64,000 nt of DNA from Parascedosporium putredinis (Eukaryota; Ascomycota; Sordariomycetes; Microascales; Microascaceae): contig CASHTG010000003.1 of NCBI GenBank assembly GCA_949357655.1, forward strand, positions 806,001 through 870,000, in the 5' to 3' direction. Of the stretch, positions 1 to 11,845 are shown piece after piece. Both the position numbers and the translations under genes were made by a program. The notes beneath the pieces were generated by a model that did no database searches, was not told the origin of the DNA, and saw nothing but the letters and a program-made list of their open reading frames with translations. Positions within the stretch are counted from its first letter, which is position 1; each line of letters begins with the position of its first letter.

Positions 1-665
1 GTGCTAGCGACCCCAGTATGTGATCCCGAGTGGAGAGGAGGGGCTTCCTCGAGACAGTGTTTAGTACTGACTTTTGTTGAATAGACAGCAAGATTGACCT
101 TCTTGACGCCGCCGATGTGGTAGCAAAGAAGATCAAGAAGGCCGAAGCAGCTCCTTTGGTGGTGGAGGGCAACGGCATCCTCGCCTTTGTAGAATTTGTG
201 TTGCTACCCGCGGCGGGCCTCAAGGGCAAGCGCGAATTCGTTGTCAAGCGCGAGAGGGATGGCCTTGAGCCCCTCGTTTACACTGATATCTCCAAGATTC
301 AGGAGGACTACAAGAACGATGTCGTGAGTCGAACCTTTACCCATACACTCTGACCCTCCCGAATCACCGGCGTGGCTAACACATTTTCTCTCTCTCTTCT
401 TCTTTCTTTTTATCACAGTTGACTCCCCAACTTATCAAGCCTGCGGTGACCGAGGCTCTCCAGGCGCTCTTGGCCCCTGTCCAGGCTGCTTACCAGGCCT
501 CTGCGGAATGGCAAGAGATTACAACAAAGGCCTACCCCCGAGGAGAAGAAGAAGGAGAAGAAGGTGAAGAACAAGGGCACCCGATACCCCGGAGGTGGTG
601 CCCCTCCTGCTACGGGCGAGGCCCTGCCTATTCGCTCGGCCGAAGGCGACAAGCCTGCCGCGTAA
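1..665 (+). CDS. TYS1: Tyrosyl-tRNA synthetase, cytosolic, C-terminal part (cut by left edge)
   Basis: Class I aminoacyl-tRNA synthetase that charges tRNA-Tyr in the cytosol. Only the 3' end is here. Exon 1-15 encodes the end of the KMSKS-type loop (ASDP then N across the splice), followed by SKIDLLD, typical of eukaryotic/archaeal TyrRS. Further exons are 85-323 and 419-665. The introns at 16-84 (GTATGT...TAG) and 324-418 (GTGAGT...CAG) are short. The later exons carry the conserved stretches VEGNGILAFVEF and LTPQLIKPAVTEAL and end in a lysine-rich KNKGTRYPGGG tail with stop TAA at 663-665. The frame breaks at the C-run 535-539: upstream codons run in one frame and the lysine-rich tail in another (one extra or two missing bases). 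The catalytic HIGH region lies outside the window. Confidence 0.88.
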
Positions 666-2158
666 AGATACAAAATTCGAGGCGAATCAGAGGGGAAGAA
701 AAAGGGGGAAGAAATCCACAATTGTAAATAAAACCCGGCGTGTCGGCAAGGGACTAGCCGTAGTAGGTTGTCCGTTTGCCGCCTTCAGAGCCTAAAGTCC
801 ATGATGAAATCTAGAAGCTACAAGTACCGTGATGAGATAACGTCCTGCAGAAGCGCAGTTTGTATGAGTCTGTCGCTCATCTGCGATCATCCTCTCGAAG
901 AAGAGATTGCTTTCCCTGTGCTAAAAGAGGGACTCTTGATGTATCAAAAATGCTCCTTGGGGATAAGTCGACTTACGGCGACGTTGCGTGAGATGGGCAG
1001 GACCGACTGGTTTAGAGATTGGAGTGACCCAAGCGTAAAGAAATAAGAAGCGCTTTAGGGAATATACGTAAAGTCATGTCATCCGAACCTTGCTAATTTA
1101 TGTTTTTTCCTACCTTCTCCAGAAATGTAATATCTGAATATACCAATGTACAAAATTTGACGTAGAACATCTGCGAATAAAAACCTCCTTAATCTTGGAG
1201 AGTGCGTGATACGAAGTGCCGCACCAACGGGCTGCTGTTGATCCAGCGCCTGGATGTTTTCAATGCTGTTTCATCGCATCGTTCTCTCTGTAGAATTGAT
1301 GGCTGGGGAGCGGAGCACACGCTGGCCGTTGCAGTCCCCTTTTTCTTCCCAGCGGCACCGACGGACCCTCAGCGAAGATCCCTGCCGGAATCAGAGTCGC
1401 GTTGTAACTTGTACCGTCGCAGTCACCGGTTTTCCAGGATGGTCTTGAATAGGCTGCGCAGAGCGGGAGTGGCGGACATACCCTCCAAATTTATTTTAGG
1501 GAGAGGACAGAACATTTGCAGGAAGAATACATTGTTCCTTGTACTCTTGTGGCAATGCGCGCGCAGAGTTGGAAGGATTGAGGAGAACACTCCATCTCGG
1601 AAACTCAAAATGGCCATTTCTCCTTTTCAATCCTCACTTCCTCTGCAAAATCCGGATTGACAATAACGGCGATTCGGGAGTAGCTGGGCTGGTCCTCAGA
1701 AGAACACGCAACCAAACACACACCCCCGCAAGCCAAACACTCGAAAGCTCCCGTCTTTCCGGCAAACCGAGCCCCCGCATATCCGTCTAGCTCGCTGTCG
1801 ACCACCTCCGTGGAAAACCGCTGCTCTGTTCCAGGTGTCGTCATCGGCTAAATCGGCGACCACCTCACGATCATCCGAACTCGCCTTCACCACCACAACA
1901 GACGTTCACGACCGAACGAACGGTTGCATTTTTCTTCATCGCTGCCATGTCTTTCGAAACTACGAGACGCCGGGTTATCCGGAGAATCAACAGCAAATAC
2001 ATCTTCCTCCGCGTTGTACGTTTTCCATCCAGCATGCGAACTCACGAAGCTGCTGCCTTGACTCGCCAAGAGTCTTCTGCCGAAATTTTGACTAACGCCA
2101 AATCACTGTCTCTTAGCCGCTACTGCACACAATCATACTCTTCATCGAGATATCCTTG
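666..2158. other. Intergenic, no supported gene
   Basis: This holds the 3' flank of the TyrRS gene and the upstream region of the Mpv17-family gene. Open frames of up to about 150 codons occur (for example 1202-1660), but they show no family motif, no splice-consistent continuation and no codon bias like the neighbours. I see nothing else to call. Confidence 0.5.
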
Positions 2159-3063
2159 ATGTGCCGTCTTGCCATCAAATTCAGTACCTACTATGATGAA
2201 CGACCAAGTTGGTTCTCCCCTTCCCACTCCGCCCGTCTTGCAACCGCCAAGATGGTAGTCGGAGGATAGAGCCGATCCAAGGGATCTCGTCGAAGCGCTT
2301 GCTGACTTATTCTTCTTCTTTCTACCCTAGTCATGACGATGATGGTCACAAACGCCATCCTCGGTGGTATGGCTGATACCGTCGCCCAGCTCATCTCCGC
2401 CATCAATGCCCGTGGCTCCCTCAAGCCCGGTGGCCTCGCAAAGCATGATCCACTGTCCATCGAGCTCCACGACCTCGATAGGAAAGATGGACTGCTTGGA
2501 CAGGACTTCGAGGCGGCGGCAGCAAACCCGTTCGACTTTGAGCGACTCGTGCGTTTCATGAGCTACGGTTTCGCCATCGCCCCCGTGCAGTTCAAGTGGT
2601 TCCGCTTCTTGGAGATGTCGTTCCCCATCATCAAAGGCAACATGTGGGGCCCGGCTATGTTGAGGGTTTTGTGCGACCAGTTCCTCTTTTCCCCTCTGAG
2701 TAAGTGGCTCTTGTCGAAGATGAGCAAAACCCTTGGACTCGCGCTAATTGATCCGAATATAGGCGTCCTGACCTTTTTCGTCGCCATGACTATCGCCGAG
2801 GGTGGCGGGAAGCGTGCGGTCTCGGCCAAGCTGAGAGACATGTACTTCCGCACCCTGATGACGAGTTATCTTGTCTGGCCTGCGGTTCAGATCGTCAACT
2901 TCCGATTCATGCCGCTTCAGCTGCAGTTGGTAAGTTGTAGCCCCGAGAACCAAGCTTTTACTTTGCAATGGAGCTAACGCCAACCTAGCCTTTCGTGTCG
3001 TGCGTCAGCATCGCGTGGACGGCTTACTTGTCCCTCGCCAACTCGGCTGATGCAGAGATTTGA
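2159..3063 (+). CDS. Mpv17/PMP22-family integral membrane protein
   Basis: Predicted protein of 219 residues in four exons: 2159-2207, 2331-2699, 2763-2929 and 2989-3063. Introns are 123, 63 and 59 nt; the 63-nt one is a multiple of three without a stop and could be missed. The family contains small proteins with about four membrane segments, found in peroxisomes or the inner mitochondrial membrane, and some form channels. Visible hallmarks are the N-terminal YYDERP...NAILGGMADTVAQ block, FAIAPVQFKWFRFL, then AEGGGKRAV and LVWPAVQIVNFRFMPLQ, ending with IAWTAYLSLANS. These follow the Mpv17 order. The start at 2159 gives the usual short N-terminus before the ERP motif; a further upstream exon cannot be excluded. 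No frame break is present. Which organelle it serves cannot be told from sequence. Confidence 0.85.
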
Positions 3064-4161
3064 GCGCGGCATACGGTCTCGAGCCGTAAACTGAGGGAAA
3101 GGGTTGGTGCATATTCCTAGATTGTCTCTTAGAAGGTCTGGGCTGGGGCGTAAACGGCGGCGGCATATTCCGGTTGTTTTATCTAGGCACCAAATGGGTA
3201 GCCATGACTACTCTCTCGTGGGCCATTTTCCCGTCTTTCTCTCTGGGCACAAGCATAAGTTTTGCTTGCAATGGCCTCCATGTTTCATTTGCTTGGTTTG
3301 ATTTGGTTGGTAGTTATTTGGACCTGGTGTTTTGGTTGTCTCTCATTGATTGTGCATTCCTATGCATTCATGTGCATCCATGTGTCTTACCATGTCTACA
3401 TGTGACGAATCGAACAGATATGGAATAATTTCGCGATGCGTCAAGTTCTCTTGAAGTTTTGCGTCCCGAGAAATTCGTTAGCTGTTTGTACTGATGCAAT
3501 CTCACAGAGACGAGCAGAAAGATGAGAGAAGAGCGAAGATGAGGGGAAAGCCCCAAAAGGGAAGAAAGCCAGCCTTAAATAAAAACCGCAGCCGGGCTAG
3601 AAAGCGATAATTCAGGTGCACCCCTGCCTTGTGCAACCATCGTGAGTCCAATAACCTCCAGGGGTCCTTCGGTCTGTCACTGTTGTGCTGTGCGTGTCTG
3701 TGGGGGCCGCACTAGCCACACTACCGTCCATGTCCCGCTCCGTCTTTGTGGCGCAACTGCGGTTTGCGAACAGCTGTCCAGAGCTCGAGGCATCCACCCC
3801 ATCAATCGAGACGCAGTAGTAGCTTATTTCGCGACATCGACACTTTTCCTAACAACGTTCAATTCGAGCCCATTTCCTTTTGGGTAATTCAGCGGTTCGC
3901 ACACTCGTATACGGTTATTTTCACCGGCGTCCGGAAGACTCGATTCCCTTTCGCCTTTCGCTTGCCTTGCTCCCGCAGCGAAGCCACCCCCGGACATTGG
4001 ATTCAACAGACTAGAAAAGACAACCTGCGAAAGACGTTTTGCGACCTTGCTCGAACGGCGACAAAGTTTCCCCAACGTAGTGGGAAAGCGAACAACGCGA
4101 AATATATATATACCTTTACTAGCCTCTCACCCCGGCAGTACCCACATCACACATCTCCAAG
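3064..4161. other. Intergenic between Mpv17-like gene and SEC11
   Basis: Contains the 3' flank of the Mpv17-like gene and the SEC11 promoter. An AT run at 4101-4112 (ATATATATATA), about 50 nt before the SEC11 ATG, is the only TATA-like sequence close to that start. No coding evidence was seen. Confidence 0.5.
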
Positions 4162-4865
4162 ATGCTCTCCGCGCTAGCGAACCCGAGGCATCTGGCCTCC
4201 CAGCTCCTCACCTTTGGCTTGATTCTCTCCTCCGCCTTCATGGTACGCTGCTGCCCCTCTTTCCCTCACGGTGAGGACTGTACCATATTCTAACATGAAA
4301 ATGCCCTACAGATGTGGAAAGGTCTCTCCATCCTGACGGATTCTCCCTCGCCCATCGTCGTCGTCCTCTCCGGCTCCATGGAGCCCGCGTTCCAGCGAGG
4401 TGACCTTCTCTTCCTCTGGAACCGGAACCTGATAGCCGAGACCGAGGTCGGCGAGGTGGTGGTCTACAACATTAAGAACAAGGATATCCCTATTGTCCAC
4501 CGCGTTGTGAGGAAGTTTGGGACTGGGTACGTTTTTCTTTCTTTCCTTCGTTTGCCAACTATATACATGTCGCCAACGAACAAGGGCGAAGAGAAAGAAC
4601 GAGAGAACGAACCTAAGCTAACCGTGAGAACACGGCAACTAGACCCCACGCCAAGCTCCTGACAAAAGGCGACAACAACGTCGGCGACGACACCGAGCTC
4701 TACGCCAAGGGCCAGGACTACCTCGACCGCAGCGACATCATCGGCAGCGTAGTAGGATACTTCCCCTTTGTCGGCTACGTCACCATCCTCCTCTCCGAAT
4801 ACCCCTGGCTGAAGACGGCCATGTTGGGCATCATGGGCCTCGTTGTCGTTTTGCAGAGGGAGTAA
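4162..4865 (+). CDS. SEC11: Signal peptidase complex catalytic subunit SEC11
   Basis: Catalytic subunit of the ER signal peptidase complex, which removes signal peptides from secretory proteins. Exons 4162-4242, 4312-4526 and 4643-4865 encode 172 residues, the usual SEC11 length. The order is a short N-terminus, one membrane segment (LASQLLTFGLILSSAFM), the catalytic serine box VVVLSGSMEPAFQRGD, the catalytic histidine in IVHRV, the aspartate-containing LLTKGDNN box, and a C-terminal hydrophobic segment VGYVTILLSEYPWLK. Thus the Ser-His-Asp signature of eukaryotic (S26B) signal peptidases is complete. Splicing restores GPHAKLLTKGD across the second intron exactly. No frame break is present. 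The gene converges on BRF1, with about 510 bp between the stop codons. Confidence 0.95.
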
Positions 4866-5377
4866 AGAAGGAGAGGTCCTGGGGTTTTTGAATGAGGATA
4901 AGCGGTTGGGCACAAGGGGCAGGTAGGCCATGAACCTGTATGGAAATGAGGAGGACAAAAAAGAGCCGACATGTATCGGAAGGAGAAGCCTACGTTGCCG
5001 AACCATCTGCGTGGAGATGACGTGTTGGTGGATGGAGGGAATGAAACGCATATATCTATATATCACTTCGTGTATCAGTTACCAAAGGAGTTCTTCTGGG
5101 AAAGCAAATACAAAATTCATCAAGATCTAACGGTCCTTCCAGTACTTGGAAAGGAAGACTACACAATTAGCCTTTGTGACATGATTTCATTATGGCTATT
5201 GATATAACCTGAGTAGCTAACAAGAAACAAAACCTGGCCATCTGCTATCCTTACTTGGACGGATCTATCCTTGAAATGCACACCCACTCCGATTCGCATT
5301 GCAAATATCGTACAAGGCAGGGGAGGGTGCCTTTCGCCACATGAGCAGCATCACACAAAACGGGTAGTCTCCAACAT
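4866..5377. other. Convergent 3' flanks of SEC11 and BRF1
   Basis: About 510 bp between two facing stop codons. It should hold both 3' UTRs and polyadenylation sites. No coding evidence was seen; a 200-codon reverse open frame over 4464-5066 is antisense to SEC11 and has no family features. Confidence 0.5.
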
Positions 5378-7676
5378 CTAATATTCGTCTTCGACACCGT
5401 CGTCGCCATCATCGTCATCATAGCCGCCCTGGTCATCCTCATCGTATCCACCGTCATCCACCTCTTCCTCATCATCGTCATCTCCTCCAATGAGGTCGTC
5501 GTCATCATCGTCCACATCACCCACTACACTCTCGGCGGGTTCCGCCATGTCATCCCCAGCGCCGGCTTGGCTTCCCGCGTAGCTCGTCTTGGTGCTCGTG
5601 GCCGTGCCAGTGCCGGGGGACTAGGCATGTCAAACAGGCTGCGGATGGCATCGTAGTTGATGCGGGTGGAGAAGGCGCGCTCCTTCATGACATTGACGGC
5701 AGCCTCGGCGGCGGTGCTGGCTGGGCTCGTCTGCCCTTCGCCGATGCGGGGCTTCTTGCGGCGGCGCCGAGTGGCCTTGGGCTTGTCAGCCTCGGCCTTG
5801 CGTCGAAAGACTTTCTCCTGTTGATTGCGGAGCCAGTCGCGGTTTTCGTTGACCCAGAGGCGTTCCTTGACGAGGGACTCCTCGGGAGAAAGCAGGCAGT
5901 ACATAACCTCGGGGTCGTTGGCGAATTCATCCTCGCCCACAACCTCGGACATGGACACCTCCTTTTGCGGGCGCTGCTGATTAGCCCACATGGTATGTAG
6001 CTGGGCCCGCTGCTCGGCGCTGCTAAAGGCCATGGCGTGCTCCATGGTCTGGGGGTCGTTGAAAATCTCGGAAATTTCCTCCTCGAGCACATTCTCGTCG
6101 CGCTCCCACGCTTCGGTCACGGGCATGCGCGACTGCGGTACTTTGACTTCTTTCCAGCATCAGCAGGGTCCTCTGCCGGGTCGGCAACGGTAGTGGCGGT
6201 GGCTGGCGAGGCGGTATCGCTATTCATGGCTTCTTCCAAGGCGTCGCCAAATTTTGCGGCGAGTTTCGCGAGAGCATCGGAGCTATTAGGGTCCCCGAGA
6301 GAGGGCATGTCCACGGTGGATGCGGAAGGAAGAGGTGGGATTACAAAGCCATCCGCATCTCGGCGAAGTTCCGTAGAGGGAGTAAGTGTTGAAGTGGCAG
6401 TATCGTTGGTCAGGCTTGGGTCAATGGGAATAGAGTCTTGATTGTCCACGCCAATCACTCGAGGCTGGCTCGGATCTTGCCCATAAGGAGGGCTTCCCGC
6501 ACACTGTCGAAGAACGAATCCTCATCGCCATCCTCATCATCCACCCCTCGGCGTCCGTGATTCTACGCTTCCGCTTCCGGCTTTTTCCCTTCATCAACTC
6601 CTTGTATTCATCGGATTTTCGGTAAAAGGAAGGTGGGTCGTGTGAGGATTCGAGAAAGTCTTGCGTCAAGAAGTCTTCTACCGTCATGTTACTAGATTCG
6701 GTGAATTTGAACTCCTCGAGGCGGCTCTGGATGGTGTGGTTGGTGACCTTGACAATGTACACAACCTCGCGCACGGTACGGCGGAAGTTGTTCATGCGGG
6801 CGGCCATGAGCAGGCAAGCACCGCAAATGCCTGAGGGACGGCGGCCCATGACCATCCAATCTCTGCTCATACGGCGAACGAGGCGCACGGCGTCCTCGGC
6901 CACCTTGTTCGTCTTTTCGTAGAACTCGAGCTTGCTCGCAAATCGGTAGATGAGGTCCTCCGGGTACACGGGTACTAGACCGTCGCTGCAAATGGGCACG
7001 GCCCGATTGAGGGCCTTGAAAGCTCGCCCGAGGCGGAAGACGTTGATTTGGGTGAGATCGGCGAGATCAATGAGCATGATCTTGCAAGGGGTTCGTTACG
7101 GCAGGCGGCGTAGAGGCACACGGCAGCCACCATGGGTAGGGTCCGGCCCTGGATAAAGTTGGCGGCGGAGGCGAGCTTGAAGGCCTGGACGCCGGCGGCG
7201 ACCAGGGACTCGCTAATATTAAGCTGGTTGGCGAAACCTTGCATGAGCTGTTTGGCATCACGAATGGACCTCTCCCTCTCGTCGGAGGAGCCGCCAATAC
7301 GGCGGAAATTGGGGCCCAGACTGCGGACACCTGCTTGATCGGCACCGATGTAGCTACCTTGGACGATAGCAGCGCCGGCGGACGTTTCGCCAAACTGAAT
7401 TTCGGAAACGATATTGGAGTCATCGGCGACTCGACCGCAGCTGCGACACGTTCCATCGACGACATTAGGGCGGATACAGCTCTTGTTCGGGCACTGAAGG
7501 CCACCCGAGGGGCGAGTGGCAGCTGTGGCAGCGGCGGCGGCGGCGGCGGCACGCTCGGCCTGGCGCCTCTCTTCGTGCTCTCGCATCTGGCGTACGGGGT
7601 TGGGCCGTTGCAGGGCCTTTGGCCTCATGGCCTGGCCCTTCTGGGCCCTTTTCGTTGGGGTGATGAAGGAGGACAT
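5378..7676 (-). CDS. BRF1: TFIIIB subunit BRF1 (Pol III transcription factor)
   Basis: TFIIB-related subunit of TFIIIB, which recruits RNA polymerase III to tRNA and 5S genes. In order it shows an N-terminal basic and Ala-rich segment, a zinc ribbon (CPNKSC...CRSCG), and two cyclin-fold repeats (from GADQAGVRSLGPNF through AAVCLYAACR, then IMLIDLADLTQINVFRLG and RRPSGICGACLLMAARM). It ends with a C-terminal region carrying the Brf1 homology block (AEQRAQLHTMW, RINYDAIRSLF) and a very acidic terminus stopping at 5378-5380. The start at 7674-7676 (MSSFITPTK) is preferred over a frame extension upstream. No introns are needed. Five single-base losses interrupt the frame, near 7088, 6544, 6463, 6141 and 5554. 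Each is at a G/C or short run and each is repaired by one extra base with conserved sequence on both sides. Since BRF1 is essential, I treat these as sequence errors. Confidence 0.93.
7518..7556. repeat. GCC/CGG trinucleotide run inside BRF1
   Basis: A run of GGC/GCG triplets encodes an alanine-rich stretch just before the zinc ribbon of BRF1. It is a likely length-variable site. Confidence 0.6.
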
Positions 7677-8622
7677 GGCGTAGAGAGCTAACTCGCTCAA
7701 GTATTGAAGGGGAGGACGACTAGACAAAAAAAGAAAAAAACGACAGAAACCACGCGGTGGTGGGCGATCTGAGTCGAATGGAACTAGTAGGTTGTAACTA
7801 ATTCCTGAGCACTAGGCACCTAAGATATACAATGTAGAATGAAGGTGTTGGCAGTTCCGTACCAAGTACAGGGCGGTAATGTTCGAGTCGTGGAGTCACG
7901 GCACAACGCGGTTTGCTCGTTCGTTCGTAGTAGGCAGCCGCACCCTCTGATCCTCCACAAGCCCCCACTGACGCGGGCTTTCTGGGGAAAAGAGCTTAGT
8001 AGGTCAGGTCAAGGCTACCATGTGTTCTGAGATCGAGCTATAAATCGAACGTGACGCGGGGGCGCAATGGCCAAGGAAGAAAGAAGAGTCGGAAGAAGAA
8101 CGAAAAAGCACTTATACTGATATCGAACGGGTTAAAGAAAAAAAAAGTTTGGGGATGGAGGGGTGGATCGATGCAGGAGGGTATTGGGGAGAGGAGAATT
8201 GGCAGGGAAAATCGAATGTGGGGTAGTTTTGGCGGTTCGTGGTGGATTTTGGTGTAGCGGCAAAAAGAAGCAACGACTTTTTGGCCACCGCCGCAGCGAG
8301 CGGCATCACATGACTTTCCTCTTTGGTTTGGGTCCGGAGGCTAGTTTAGATGAGTCAAGCGGAGTGCTACTGTTCAATTCCCTGCTTGACCCAATATGCT
8401 CCTACTTTTCTTGTCACTCAACCCTTAATCTACAAGCGACGAACTCCTTGGTCGGTAACCAGGGTTAGGCTAGGAACTGTTCACCCACTAATTCAAGGGT
8501 CTTTCTTTTCATCTTCCATTTATGTTCCCGCGCTTCAGGGAGCCGGTATCGAAATTAATTGAGACAGATCATCCAAAGGGACAGGATAGTGATAATGAAG
8601 AAGAATCAATATTAACGAGTCT
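7677..8622. other. BRF1 upstream region and 3' flank of RNase Z-like gene
   Basis: About 950 bp between two genes on the minus strand. It includes the BRF1 promoter, with a T-rich pyrimidine tract on the minus strand just upstream of its ATG (7725-7740). No coding evidence was seen. Confidence 0.5.
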
Positions 8623-9637
8623 CTAATCATCATCGAACCCGTCCGGTTGATCTTCGCCGTCCACCCATATCACAATATTGGTGGGCGGGTCTATCATCTC
8701 CTTAAAGAAGCGTCGGACATCCTTATCCTTATATCGTAGACTAAAGTGCATCAGAACAAAGGTTGTCTTGGGCCACTTGCGGATCACCTTCTCCAAATCG
8801 CTCCATAGGGTGTGTTTCGTCTTGACAGCCTGGGACCGGTGCTCCGGATACAGGAAACTACACTCAGTAATCACAACCGGGATGCCCTCGCGAAGCCACT
8901 CGGGCTCGGCGGCAAGGGTCTCCGCCGTGGTATCGCCCATGAAGGCCAGGAACGGCGTCGATTGCGGCGCCGTGATTTCGACCCCGGATTCGCGCAGGGC
9001 TTTGAGCTGTTGGCCCGGCAAGGACGTGTATTCCGGCTTGAGCTTGTGGGCGACGGAGCTAAAGACGTACCCGAGACATGGCACCGTATGGTCGCAGGCG
9101 AAAGCGGTGGCGTAAATATTCTTAGTGCGTCGAAGGTGGACCGCGTCCCTGGCCGGAGCCCATGTGTCACATGCGTGTTCAGCCACGGAGATTGGCTCGG
9201 GTCCCTAGGCGGGGAGCTCGCGGGTTCCTGGCCTGCGCCGTCCGACACGGCTCCTTGCCCGCCGGGAGACTCATGGGGCCCGACGAGGCCGCCGAGATTG
9301 AGGATGGAATTGGAGAGGATGAACTGGTCGAATACCGTGCGGACTTCCGCGGGACAGTAGATGTCGGGCGGGTCCTCGCGCTTTACAAAGGCGGGTGCGA
9401 GCAAGGTGTGGTCGTTGTGGCCGTGGGTGAGGAAGACGTGCTTTGGCCGGAGCTTGTTCACACAGAGCCCGGCATCGAGGAGGAGATTGAGCTGGGGGAT
9501 GACAAAGGAGGTGTGCCACGCCGCGCGGGATTTTCCCGTGAGCACGTATTGATCATAGGGCTTGGGAAGCGCCATTCGAGGACCTTGGACCGGCAGGATT
9601 GCGGCAGCGGGGTGGCAAACGATGGTTTGTCCGCCAT
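8623..9637 (-). CDS. RNase Z-like metallo-beta-lactamase-fold hydrolase (short form)
   Basis: Metallo-beta-lactamase superfamily protein most like short-form tRNase Z, the enzyme family that cuts the 3' trailer from pre-tRNA. Motifs in order: TSFVIPQLNLLLDAG near the N-terminus; the metal-binding HxHxDH signature in FLTHGHNDHT; FACDHTVPCLGYVF; FMGDTTAETL with the bridging aspartate; ITECSFL; and the final histidine in LMHFSLRYK, close to the HFSxRY of tRNase Z. It ends in a short acidic tail, stop at 8623-8625. A single base is missing at the CCC at 9147-9149, where the frame changes. The start is uncertain. The ATG at 9635-9637 has a strong CACCGTCATGG context but needs one more indel near 9576, while the in-frame ATG at 9573-9575 needs none. 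Substrate is inferred from family, not shown. Confidence 0.8.
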
Positions 9638-11845
9638 GACGGTGTGTCGCTGGCGGTTGAGTCAGTTCTTCGTTTCGGATAGGGTCTGTTGTCTTGGTTT
9701 GGTGTTTAATCGTTGTGGGGAATCGCTTGAGCTTGGGCAACGTGAAGGAATGGCCCGCTCAGCAACCACTACATGCAGTGAGGCTGGATGGTGATGGTGG
9801 ATGAGGGGGTTGGCGTGTCTCAAGAGACGAAATGACAACACTAATGGACTGAATCCGTTACAGGGTTTGCAGAGGCTTTTGTAATGACTTTTCTAAAATC
9901 AATTGACCTCAATCCAAATGTGCGCGCAGGTTGTTTTATCTTTGGCAGTTTGCCTTTAACGATATTCCGTTGATGTAAGAGCCTCTGTCTTTCAAGAATA
10001 TCAACCTGAAATCTTCCACACAGCCAATGTTGAAGTCGGCGGATTGGCCAACAAGAATCGAGACTGAGGACCCCTGCCGCTGCCCCCGCGAATGGCATTT
10101 CGGGCTGCCGGTGACCGCAATATTCGACTCGGCGTGACGCATCGGGTCACTTAGCCACGAAGAGTGAATGATGGCGCAGTCTCCCTCACGCTCGAATAAA
10201 CTCGATCAATTGACGGTCCCCTGTCTCGCCTGCAGGTTTGCAAGGGTATCAAGACACGCCATTCGCAGAAAGTTGGGGACCGCTCTGCCTCGTTCCCCTG
10301 CCCGACATGTCGAAACACCTCGATTGTTGCACGTGTAGCTGATGCTTACATCGGCCAAGCCACCTTTTTCGACTTCACCTCTTCACCCAACTCCACTCAA
10401 GCGCATTGACACGCACCCGCCCTCTGCGATTTCTCAGCTAACTCTATCAACAAAGATGGGTAATTCCTATCGGTCTCCAGGCTCTACTCAATACTGCGTG
10501 TGCTAGGTCTTATAATTGTCTGTCGATGCTCTTTGCCTTTCTGAAGCAGTTTGGGTTCTTGCTGAATCTACGACGCCTGCAAACTAGTGTAGAGTAGGGT
10601 CTCTGACTCTACACGTATAGAGTTCCAATCGCAACCATGAATCCGTTGTATTCGCTTGATATTTAAAGTCTTCGTAGAAGGGTGCATGGATATAAAAGCT
10701 GCAATGAGCATGCTCCTTGAGTGTACGCTTAGTCCATCTGTTATCATCTCCTCAACACCAATGGATTATGACCCGATAGATTTCGAGGGGCTCACTTACA
10801 ACCAGGGAACTACACTCAACCTTGGCTAGTGTCTAGTGCCGCGACGGGACCGTCTCGCCCCCATGGCGTATGTTATCATGGATTTCAAATCTGGTCCCAT
10901 CGAGTGAAGGAAGCAGTCCGTCGTTCGCGTTGAAGGTGACCGACGCTGAGATTTTACCTCAGTTGAACGCCTCGGATCTGAATGGAACAAGGTAAAGCTA
11001 AGAGAAATGTAACGGACGGGCAATCCCTAAGCTCCCGTTCTATATACCCTAAGCAGCTGGATACCTGTCGTCTAGTTTATCGGAAGGGCCACAGCTTGGC
11101 GTCCGGCAAGAAGGTTCGGGAGAGGAAATCGACAATGCAGTCATGTCGCTAATTCAAACTAGCTGTAGATATCGGGAGGCGTGGTTAGCTTTCGATTCTT
11201 CATAATAACGAACGCCATACTCGCAAAGGACCAGTTTATTAAACCAATACTTCGGCCTTGCAAACTACTTGATGTAGTTGGCATCTCGCCTATATGTTCC
11301 TCCTCAGACACTACTCACCTATATCATATATGCTCTTTGCCATTCTCTAACATTTCCAAGCCAGATAGCCTCTCAAACATGCTTATTCCATCAGCCCGTT
11401 CCTAGTCCTCCCAAGTCCTTCCTATGATCATGGTTATCTAAAATTCACGGCCACCGAGAGCACCTTCCTCTTGAGCCCACCTCCCATCAACATCCATCTT
11501 GTTCTATGGATGACATAAAACCCACTGCTCCAGTTCATCAAGTCATATTTTATTTGCAAAAAATGCCCTGCTCCAGTCCGAATTATTATTATTTTCTTTT
11601 CATGATTACGTTACTCTACTGATGCCCTCGATCACTTCTCCTTCTTTCCCTCCTATATATAATCCAGTTTCCTCCGCGGTTCTCTCACCTTTTCCTTTAC
11701 TCAATTCCATAGCAAGTCTCATCTCTAGAGAATCTGCTTCCCCTACCCTCTATTCCCAGACCCATATCATCATTTACCCTTTGCCCTTTGCCCTTTACCC
11801 TTCTTCTCTTGCTACTATGCGAGCAAGAGCTTCTGGAGGGGCCTT
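9638..11845. other. Gene-poor, relatively A/T-rich stretch before the tri-modular gene
   Basis: About 2.2 kb with no supported coding sequence. From roughly 10,480 to 11,800 the base composition is visibly richer in A/T than the coding neighbours, with many TA dinucleotides. An isolated ATGG followed by GTAATT at 10456-10464 looks like a start codon next to a splice donor, but I could not find a continuing exon. Confidence 0.5.
11654..11806 (+). promoter_or_regulatory. Putative promoter of the tri-modular gene
   Basis: TATATATAA at 11654-11662 lies about 185 bp before the ATG at 11846. It is followed by T/C-rich leader-like sequence and a short direct repeat of CCCTTTG (about 11778-11802), both common in fungal 5' leaders. 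Assignment is by position only. Confidence 0.4.

Noticed and set aside
1202..1660. 152-codon plus-strand open frame between TyrRS and the Mpv17-like gene
   Set aside because: Composition and codon use unlike real genes here; no motif or splice continuation.
4464..5066. 200-codon minus-strand open frame over SEC11
   Set aside because: Overlaps SEC11 exon 3 in antisense, with no motif; the plus-strand splicing of SEC11 is exact.
5378..7676. BRF1 as a pseudogene or as programmed frameshifting
   Set aside because: The gene is essential and conserved on both sides of every break. Programmed slippage would not occur five times in one gene, and at similar sites in unrelated genes.
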